NCBI RefSeq assembly: GCF_017355525.1
Contig: NZ_CP067395.1
Location: 620,001-684,000, forward strand
Origin: Lysobacter enzymogenes
GTDB taxonomy: Bacteria; Pseudomonadota; Gammaproteobacteria; Xanthomonadales; Xanthomonadaceae
DNA: 64,000 bases
Reading direction: 5' to 3'
The notes under the pieces are model-generated. The model did not search any database and was not told the origin of the DNA. It saw only the letters and a list, made by a program, of their open reading frames with translations. Shown here one piece after another: positions 55,595 through 62,219 of the stretch; position 1 is the stretch's first letter, and every line of letters begins with the position of its first letter. The translations under genes and the position numbers were made by a program.

Positions 55595-57274
55595 TCACGC
55601 CGCCGCGGGCGGGTCGCGCAGCTCGCGGCGCAGGATCTTGCCCACGTTGGTCTTGGGCAGCTCCTTGCGGAACTCGACGAACTTGGGATGCTTGTAGCCG
55701 GTGAGGTTGGCGCGGGCGTGCGCCTTGACGTCCTCGGCGGTCAGCGCCGGATCCTTCTTGACGATCACCACCTTGACCGCTTCGCCGGATTTGTCGTCCG
55801 GAACGCCGACCGCGGCGACTTCCAGCACGCCGGGCATCAGCGCGATCACGTCCTCGATCTCGTTGGGATACACGTTGAAGCCGGAGACCAGGATCATGTC
55901 CTTCTTGCGGTCGACGATGTAGAAGAAACCGTTCTCGTCCATCCGCGCCATGTCGCCGGTGTGCAGCCAGCCGTCGTCGTCGATGACCTTGGCGGTTTCC
56001 TCGGGCTTCTGCCAATAGCCCTTCATGACCTGCGGGCCCTGGATGCACAGTTCGCCGACTTCGCCCATCGGCAGGATCCGGCCTTCCTCGTCCTTGACGC
56101 AGGCGTCGGTCGAGGAGATCGGCAGGCCGATCGAGCCGTTGTACTCGGCTAGGTCCATCGGATTGATGCACGCGGCCGGCGAGGTTTCGGTCAGGCCGTA
56201 GGCTTCCACCAGGGTCACGCCGGTGACCTGCTTCCAGCGCTCGGCGACCGAGCGCTGCACCGCCATGCCGCCGCCGAGGGTCAGGTGCAGCTGCGAGAAA
56301 TCGACCTCGTCGAAGCCCGGCGTGTTGAGCAGGCCGTTGAACAGCGTGTTGACGCCGGTGATCGCGGTGAAGCGGTTGTTCTTCAGTTCCTTCACGAACG
56401 CCGGCATGTCGCGCGGGTTGGTGATCATGTGGTTGAGGCCGCCGAACTTCATGAACACCAGGCCGTTCGCGGTCAGCGCGAAAATGTGGTACAGCGGCAG
56501 CGCGGTGATGATGATTTCCTCGCCCATGCGCGCGTTGGTGCCGATCCACGCGGCGGCCTGCTGCATGTTGGCGACCAGGTTGCGATGGGTCAGCATCGCG
56601 CCCTTGGCGACGCCGGTGGTGCCGCCGGTGTACTGCAGGAACGCGATGTCGGCCGGCGCGATGTCGATCTTCGGCAGCTGCTGCATCTGCCCCAGGGTCA
56701 GCGCATCGCGGAAGCGCACCGAGCCCGGGATGTCGTAGTCGGGCACCATCTTCTTCACGTACTTCAGCGCGAAGTTCATGATCGGGCCCCGGAGCCCGCC
56801 GACCATGTCGCCCAGGCCGGTGGTGACGACCTTCTGCACCTGGGTGCCGGCGACGACGTCCTGCACGGTCTTGGCGAAGTTGTCGAGCACGAACACGACC
56901 TTCGTGCCGGAGTCCTCCAACTGATGCCGCAGCTCGCGCGTGGTGTACATCGGATTGGTGTTGACCACGGTCAGGCCGGCGCGCAGCACGCCGAAGGTCG
57001 CGATCGGGTACTGCAGGCAGTTGGGCATCATGATCGCGACGCGATCGCCCTTCTTGAGCTTGAGCTCTCCGAGCAGGTAGGCGGCGAACTGGGCGCTGAG
57101 CCGGTCGATCTCGCCGTAGGTCAGTGTCTTGCCGAAGTTGCGGAAGGCGGGGCGGTCGCGGAACTTTTCGATCGCGTTTTCCAGCACCGAGACCACGGAC
57201 GGGAATTCCTCCACGTCGATCTGTGCGGGCACGCCTTGCGGATAGTGGGCAAGCCACGGACGGTTCAAACTCAT
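55595..57274 (-). CDS. rpfB: RpfB/FadD: long-chain acyl-CoA ligase
   Basis: A 559-residue adenylate-forming enzyme with the ATP motif YTGGTTGVAKGAML, the acyl-CoA-ligase segment VEAYGLTETSPA, GWLHTGDMARMDENGFFYIV and the final Lys region TNVGKILRRELRD. It activates fatty acids with CoA. In xanthomonads RpfB is a FadD that also turns over DSF-family signals and recycles fatty acids. ATG 57274 is preceded by GAGGGG at 7 bp spacing; the open frame upstream has no signal. Gene order (rpfB then rpfF leftward, facing rpfG-rpfC) matches the Xanthomonas rpf locus, so this is rpfB rather than an unrelated fadD. Confidence 0.93.
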   Translation of the reverse strand: MSLNRPWLAHYPQGVPAQIDVEEFPSVVSVLENAIEKFRDRPAFRNFGKTLTYGEIDRLSAQFAAYLLGELKLKKGDRVAIMMPNCLQYPIATFGVLRAGLTVVNTNPMYTTRELRHQLEDSGTKVVFVLDNFAKTVQDVVAGTQVQKVVTTGLGDMVGGLRGPIMNFALKYVKKMVPDYDIPGSVRFRDALTLGQMQQLPKIDIAPADIAFLQYTGGTTGVAKGAMLTHRNLVANMQQAAAWIGTNARMGEEIIITALPLYHIFALTANGLVFMKFGGLNHMITNPRDMPAFVKELKNNRFTAITGVNTLFNGLLNTPGFDEVDFSQLHLTLGGGMAVQRSVAERWKQVTGVTLVEAYGLTETSPAACINPMDLAEYNGSIGLPISSTDACVKDEEGRILPMGEVGELCIQGPQVMKGYWQKPEETAKVIDDDGWLHTGDMARMDENGFFYIVDRKKDMILVSGFNVYPNEIEDVIALMPGVLEVAAVGVPDDKSGEAVKVVIVKKDPALTAEDVKAHARANLTGYKHPKFVEFRKELPKTNVGKILRRELRDPPAAA

Positions 57275-57553
57275 CGCGATCCCCTCGTTAATCGCTCGTC
57301 GATTCTGTCCGCTAGCCGCGCAAGTGCGCCGGCGTACGGTGTGTTTTCTCGATTGGAGCATAGGCTCTAGCGGGTGGCAAGGCGGTGCCCCGCGGCGTTG
57401 CCGGGGACGCCGCGGACCTGTCAGGATCGAGTGCGCGCGGCCGGGCGAACGGTCGTGCGAATCCGCCCGCTCGGCGTTTTCGAAGGCATACCCATGAGGT
57501 TCGCGCCTATGAGTCCGGTAACGATGGCGTCCGCAGCGACGAAGTCCGCAGTC

Positions 57554-58027
57554 ATGTTCGATCGCTCGACGAAGGCAGCGGCGCACGCCGCGGCGGCGCC
57601 GCGCCGGCGCGGCGGTTGGTGGCTGGCGGGGTTGCTGGTCCTGGCCGGCTGCGGCGGCGGCTCGCCGGAACAGCGCCTGCGCGCATCGATGGAGCAGTTG
57701 CAAGGCGCGATCCAGGCGCGCGACGCCAAGGCGGTGCAGGCGCAGCTGGCCGAAGATTTCGTCGGCCCCGAAGGCCTCGACCGCGACGGCGCGCGGCGGC
57801 TGGCGGCCGGCAGCTTCCTGCGTTACCGCGACGTGTGGCTGCAGATCGCGGCGCTGGACTACCAGGTGCAGGGCGACCGCGCCACGGTCGCGTTCGAAGC
57901 CGCGCTCGGCGGCGGCTCCGGTCGCGCCTTGCCCGACGCGGCGCAGCTCTACCAGGTGCGCACCGGCTGGCGTTTGCGCGACGGCGAGTGGCGGATGATT
58001 TCGGCGGAGTGGAAGCCGCGGCTTTGA
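57554..58027 (+). CDS. Small lipoprotein, NTF2-like
   Basis: A protein of about 157 residues. A basic, Ala-rich N-terminus is followed by WWLAGLLVLAGC, a lipobox with lipid-bearing Cys. The mature part (SMEQLQGAIQARDAKAVQAQ, then FVGPEGLDRDGARRLAAGSF, ending VRTGWRLRDGEWRMISAEW) has the helix-then-curved-sheet pattern of NTF2/SnoaL-like proteins. The start is uncertain: in-frame ATGs at 57494, 57509, 57524 and 57554 all lack good ribosome-binding sites, and 57554 gives the most normal signal-peptide length. Function unknown. A large inverted repeat begins 2 bp after the stop. Confidence 0.7.
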   Translation: MFDRSTKAAAHAAAAPRRRGGWWLAGLLVLAGCGGGSPEQRLRASMEQLQGAIQARDAKAVQAQLAEDFVGPEGLDRDGARRLAAGSFLRYRDVWLQIAALDYQVQGDRATVAFEAALGGGSGRALPDAAQLYQVRTGWRLRDGEWRMISAEWKPRL

Positions 58028-58028
58028 A

Positions 58029-58124
58029 GCAGGAGATGGCGAGTAGGAGTTAGGAGATAGCGAAAGCGGCAGATAGCCTTGAGCTGTTTTCGCTATCTCC
58101 TAACTCCTATTCGCTATCTCCTGC
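58029..58124. repeat. 37-bp inverted repeat (hairpin) with internal direct repeats
   Basis: The left arm (58029-58065) and right arm (58088-58124) are complementary at 35 of 37 positions; the two exceptions would be G-U pairs in RNA. The loop is 22 nt. Each arm contains repeats of GGAGATRGCGA and GGAGTTA. It starts at the stop codon of the lipoprotein gene and ends 43 bp before the SWIM-protein start, and is far less GC-rich than its surroundings. It may act as terminator or be a mobile MITE-like or REP-type element. Confidence 0.9.
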
Positions 58125-58167
58125 GCAAGCTATGCTTGCGGCTTACGCAAGGATGAAGCCGTAAGCG

Positions 58168-59508
58168 ATGGAATCAGTCCTGACCGCCGAGCAGGCGCTC
58201 GCGCTCGCGCCCGACGGCGCTTCGGCCAAGGCCGCTACCGGCCTGGCGTCCGACCGCCACTGGGTTTCGCTCGGCCGCGACGCCGATGCGTTGTGGGGCG
58301 AATGCAAGGGCAGCGGCGCCAAGCCGTACCAGGCGCAGGTCGATCTGGCCGCGCTGGTGACCCGCTGTTCCTGCCCCAGCCGCAAGTTTCCGTGCAAGCA
58401 CGCGCTGGCGCTGTTGCTGATGCAGGCGCGCGGCGGCATCGCCGCGGCGGCGCGGCCGGGCTGGGTCGAGGAATGGCTGAACTCGCGCCGCGACCGCGCC
58501 GAGAAGAAGGAACAGGCCGCGGCCAAAACCGCCGCCGCGCAAGCGGCCGACCCGGACGCCGCCGCGGCCGCTGCGGCCAAGCGCGAAGCCGCGCGCTGGA
58601 AACGCATCGACCAGGGCAGCGCCGAATTGCAGCGCTGGATCGGCGACCAGTTGCGCCGCGGGCTGGCCTCGTTCGGCCCGCAGCAACGCGCCGAATGGAC
58701 GGCGATGGCCGCGCGCATGGTCGACGCGCAGGCGCCGGCGCTGTCGGCGCAGGTGCTGGCCGCGGCCGAGGCGATGGCCGCGGGCGTGGCCGGGGCGCCG
58801 GCGGTGGTCGAGCGCTTCGGCCTGATCTGGCTGCTGCGCGAGGCGCTGGTCCGGCGCGACGCGCTGTCGCCGCAGCGCCTGGCCGATGTGCGCACCGCGC
58901 TGGGCTGGGTCTACGACAAGGACGATCTGGCCACGCTCGGCGAAAGCCTGCGCGATCGCTGGACCGTGCAGGGCCAGCGCATCGACGAACGCGACGACCG
59001 CTTGTTCGAACGCCGCGTATGGCTGCGCGGGCAGGCCAGCGGTCGCGACGCGCTGCTGCACGATTACGCCTACGGCGGGCGCGGCTGGGAACATCAGTGG
59101 CTGGACGGCCGCAGCGTCGAGGCGACGCTGCGCTTCTTTCCCGGCAGCGTGCCGTTGCGCGCACTGGCGTTGGAGCAGGGCGCGGCGCAGCCGGCGCCGC
59201 GTTGGTCGCAGCCGGCAGTCGAGGCGATCGAGCGCGCATCGCTGGCGTTCGCCGCGAATCCGTGGCTGCAGTGGTGGCCGCTGAGCATCGCCGACGCGGT
59301 GCCGGTGCGCGCCGACGCGCGCTGGTGGCTGCACACGCCGGCCGGCCGCTTGCCGCTGGCCTTGGGCGAGGCGGCCGGCTGGAATCTGCTCGCCCACAGC
59401 GGCGGCCGCGCGCTGCAGGTGATGGGCGAATGGGACGGCCGCGAGCTGCGGCCGCTGAGCGCATGGCGCGGCGAAGACGCCGCGCAGCAATGGAGTCTGG
59501 CGGCATGA
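58168..59508 (+). CDS. SWIM zinc-finger protein
   Basis: A 446-residue protein whose N-terminal part carries a SWIM zinc finger, CxCxnCxH, with Cys67, Cys69, Cys76 and His78 (CSCPSRKFPCKHALAL). A charged Ala-rich coiled segment (about 105-150) and a long helical domain follow. SWIM fingers bind DNA or proteins. The ATG overlaps a small stem (GCTTACG / CGTAAGC at 58141-58147 and 58160-58166) whose loop holds the only purine-rich ribosome-binding candidate, AAGGATG, so translation may be structure-controlled. The stop overlaps the next gene by ATGA. It is the first gene of a tight four-gene set ending at the window edge. Confidence 0.88.
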   Translation: MESVLTAEQALALAPDGASAKAATGLASDRHWVSLGRDADALWGECKGSGAKPYQAQVDLAALVTRCSCPSRKFPCKHALALLLMQARGGIAAAARPGWVEEWLNSRRDRAEKKEQAAAKTAAAQAADPDAAAAAAAKREAARWKRIDQGSAELQRWIGDQLRRGLASFGPQQRAEWTAMAARMVDAQAPALSAQVLAAAEAMAAGVAGAPAVVERFGLIWLLREALVRRDALSPQRLADVRTALGWVYDKDDLATLGESLRDRWTVQGQRIDERDDRLFERRVWLRGQASGRDALLHDYAYGGRGWEHQWLDGRSVEATLRFFPGSVPLRALALEQGAAQPAPRWSQPAVEAIERASLAFAANPWLQWWPLSIADAVPVRADARWWLHTPAGRLPLALGEAAGWNLLAHSGGRALQVMGEWDGRELRPLSAWRGEDAAQQWSLAA

Positions 59509-61073
59509 GCGCTGCGGGAGTGGCGGTCGCAGCGGCGGCGCACGCCGATTGGATCAAGCCGGCCCTGATCGGCGTCGACGACGCGCGCATGCCGGCGTTT
59601 CCCGCGCCGGTCGCCGCGCTGCTGGAGCAGGCGGCGCAAGCGCAAGCCGGCGACGACGACGCGCCGGCCCGCTACGCGCGCGGCGCCGCAGCGATGGCCG
59701 CGTGCCGCCTGGCCGCGGTCGAACTGACGCCGGCCGCGGCCGAACCGCCGCCGGCCGCGCCCGAGGATGCGCGCATGCTCGGCGAAGGCGAGCCGCTGGC
59801 GGCAGCGCTGCGCGCGATCTTCCGCGGCGACAGCGAGCGCCTGCATCACGAAGCCTGCCAGCGTCTGGCCGAACTCGGCCGGGCGCTGCCGGCGGGCGCG
59901 CTGGCGTCCGCGCTCGACGCCGGCCGGCAACGCGCGCGCCTGCGCGCGCCGCTGCTGCCGGTGCTCGGCGAACGCGGGCTGTGGCTGGCCCGGCTCAATC
60001 CCGACTGGCGCTACGCCGACCGCGGCGTGGCCGGTGAGGGCGAAGGCGAGGCAACCGGCGATGCCGCCGCCGAGTCCGAACGCATCTGGCAGGAAGGCAG
60101 TTTCGAGCAGCGCCTGGCCTGGTTCGCGCAACTGCGCGCCACCGACCCGGCGCGCGCACGCGAGCGACTGCAAGCGCAACTCGGCGAATTGCCGGCGAAA
60201 GAGCGCGCCGCCTTCGTCGCCGAATTCGACGCCGGCCTGAGCGCGGACGACGAGCCGCTGCTCGCCGGTTTGCTCAAGGACCGCGGCCGCGACGTGCGCC
60301 GGCTCGCCGCCGCCGCGCTGGCGCGGCTGCCGCAATCGGCGCACGCGCAGCGGCTGCACGCGTGGCTGGCGCCGCTGCTGACCCAGGAACGCGCGCTGCT
60401 GGTCAAGCGCTGGACCCTCGACGCGCCGCAGGCCGCCGACCCCGACTGGGCCAACGCCGGCATCGACGCCGCGCGCCCGCAGAACGACGCGCTAGGCGAA
60501 CGCGCCTGGTGGCTGTACCAACTGACCCGGCAGATGCCCCTGCGCTGGTGGTGCGAGCGCACCGGCATGGACGCCGCCGCGCTGCTGGCCTGGGCGGCCA
60601 AGAGCGACTGGAAGGACGCCTTGCACCGCGGCTGGCTCGAACGCATCCACCGCGACGACGCCGATTGGGCCGCGGCGATGCTCGACGCGCCCGGCCGCGC
60701 CTTCGGCAACCACCACGCCGAACTGCTGGCGCTGCTGCCGCCGGCGCAGCGTGTGCGGCATTGGCCGCGCAGCTTCCAGGAGCTGTGCCGCAGCGGCCGC
60801 TTCGACGAAGTCGTCGGCTCGTGCGCGCCGGGCCAGTGGCTGCCGCCGGATTATTCGCGCCTGCTCGCCGCCGGCCTGGCCGAGGCCGGCGAAACGCTGC
60901 GCCAGGACTGGAGCCTGCGCCAGAACGCCCAGGCCCTGGTCGAAGTGCTGCACCCGCAGGCCCTGCGCGACTGGCATGCGCCGGCGCGCGGGCCCGACGA
61001 CACCCCGGCCCTGGCCGACTGCCTCGCCGCGCTGGAACGCACCGCGCACGCGCGGCGCGTGCTGCACGCCTGA
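59505..61073 (+). CDS. DUF5691-like helical protein
   Basis: A 522-residue soluble protein, largely alpha-helical. Its second half has HEAT-like spacing (LLAGLLKDRGRDVRRLAAAALARLPQ) and a Trp-rich segment (MPLRWWCERTGMDAAALLAW). I assign it to DUF5691 from its place between SWIM and MoxR genes and its overall look; a profile search would be needed to confirm. ATG overlaps the SWIM gene stop (ATGA), and the MoxR gene follows after 56 bp. No catalytic motif is visible, so it is more likely a scaffold or adaptor of the set. Confidence 0.75.
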   Translation: MSAAGVAVAAAAHADWIKPALIGVDDARMPAFPAPVAALLEQAAQAQAGDDDAPARYARGAAAMAACRLAAVELTPAAAEPPPAAPEDARMLGEGEPLAAALRAIFRGDSERLHHEACQRLAELGRALPAGALASALDAGRQRARLRAPLLPVLGERGLWLARLNPDWRYADRGVAGEGEGEATGDAAAESERIWQEGSFEQRLAWFAQLRATDPARARERLQAQLGELPAKERAAFVAEFDAGLSADDEPLLAGLLKDRGRDVRRLAAAALARLPQSAHAQRLHAWLAPLLTQERALLVKRWTLDAPQAADPDWANAGIDAARPQNDALGERAWWLYQLTRQMPLRWWCERTGMDAAALLAWAAKSDWKDALHRGWLERIHRDDADWAAAMLDAPGRAFGNHHAELLALLPPAQRVRHWPRSFQELCRSGRFDEVVGSCAPGQWLPPDYSRLLAAGLAEAGETLRQDWSLRQNAQALVEVLHPQALRDWHAPARGPDDTPALADCLAALERTAHARRVLHA

Positions 61074-61129
61074 GTCCGCCGTGGCCACGCCCTGATTTCG
61101 AATCGAACACATCTCTACACGGAGTTCCG

Positions 61130-62212
61130 ATGACCGCCGCCGTCCTGCGCCAACACGCCGAAATCCAGTTCGCCGAGGAGCTAGAACAACTGGCCAAGGC
61201 CGACGACCGCCAGCGCCCCGCCAACTGGAAACTGTCGCCGTGGGCGGTGGTGACCTATCTGCTCGGCGGCAAGCTCGACAACGGCTTCGAGGTCAGCGCC
61301 AAGTACATCGGCAACCGCCGGCTGATGGAAATCGCGGTCGCCACCGTCGCCACCGACCGCGCCTTGCTGCTGTTCGGCGTGCCCGGCACGGCCAAGTCGT
61401 GGGTGTCCGAGCATCTGAGCGCGGCGATCAGCGGCGATTCGACCCTGCTGATCCAGGGCACCGCCGGCACCAGCGAGGAACAGATCCGCTACGGCTGGAA
61501 CTACGCGCAGTTGCTGGCGCACGGCCCGAGCGAGAACGCGCTGGTGCCGAGCCCGATGATGAACGCGATGAAGCTCGGCAAGATCGCCCGGGTCGAGGAA
61601 CTGACCCGCATTCCCGCCGACGTCCAGGACACCCTCATCACCGTGCTGTCGGAAAAGACCTTGCCGGTGCCGGAGCTCGGCAGCGAGGTGCTGGCCGCGC
61701 GCGGCTTCAGCGTGATCGCGACCGCCAACAACCGCGACAAGGGCGTCAACGAGCTGTCCAGCGCGCTCAAGCGCCGCTTCAACACGGTGATTCTGCCGGT
61801 GCCTTCGAGCGAGGACGAGGAAGTCTCGATCGTGGTCAAGCGCGTGCGCGAACTCGGGCGCGCCCTGGAGCTGCCGGCCGAGCCGCCGGCGTTGAAGGAA
61901 GTGGCGCGGATCGTGCGGATCTTCCGCGAACTGCGCAACGGCCAGACCGAGGACGGCAAGTCCAAGCTCAAGACGCCGAGCTCGACCCTGTCCACCGCCG
62001 AGGCGATCTCGGTCATCAACAACGGCATGGCCCTGGCCGGCCACTTCGGCGACGGCGTGCTGCGCCCGGCCGACATGGCCGCCGGCATGATCGGCGCGGT
62101 GGTCAAGGATCCGGTCCAGGACCAAGTGGTGTGGACGGAGTATCTGGAGACGGTAGTCAAGGAACGCGCCGAGTGGAAAGACCTCTACCGCGCGTTCCGC
62201 GAGCAGCTGTGA
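61130..62212 (+). CDS. MoxR-type AAA+ ATPase
   Basis: A 360-residue AAA+ protein with Walker A LFGVPGTAKSW near residue 82, a MoxR-like Walker B/pre-sensor region (VEELTRIPADVQDTLITVLSE), sensor 1 ATANNRDKGVNELSSALKRRF with Arg finger, and a C-terminal lid. MoxR ATPases act as chaperones that remodel or activate a partner, usually together with a vWA protein. GGAG lies 6 bp before the ATG. It is flanked by the DUF5691-like and DUF5682-like genes. A vWA gene would be expected just beyond the window end. Confidence 0.92.
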   Translation: MTAAVLRQHAEIQFAEELEQLAKADDRQRPANWKLSPWAVVTYLLGGKLDNGFEVSAKYIGNRRLMEIAVATVATDRALLLFGVPGTAKSWVSEHLSAAISGDSTLLIQGTAGTSEEQIRYGWNYAQLLAHGPSENALVPSPMMNAMKLGKIARVEELTRIPADVQDTLITVLSEKTLPVPELGSEVLAARGFSVIATANNRDKGVNELSSALKRRFNTVILPVPSSEDEEVSIVVKRVRELGRALELPAEPPALKEVARIVRIFRELRNGQTEDGKSKLKTPSSTLSTAEAISVINNGMALAGHFGDGVLRPADMAAGMIGAVVKDPVQDQVVWTEYLETVVKERAEWKDLYRAFREQL

Positions 62213-62219
62213 TCCACGC

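Noticed and set aside
55595..57274. NRPS-type stand-alone adenylation domain serving the NRPS at 23300
   Set aside because: Its motifs and length are those of long-chain acyl-CoA ligases, and it lies in the rpfB position of a conserved rpf cluster.
58153..58164. Leader mini-ORF ATG AAG CCG TAA before the SWIM gene
   Set aside because: It has no ribosome-binding site at proper spacing and is only three codons; it could arise by chance.
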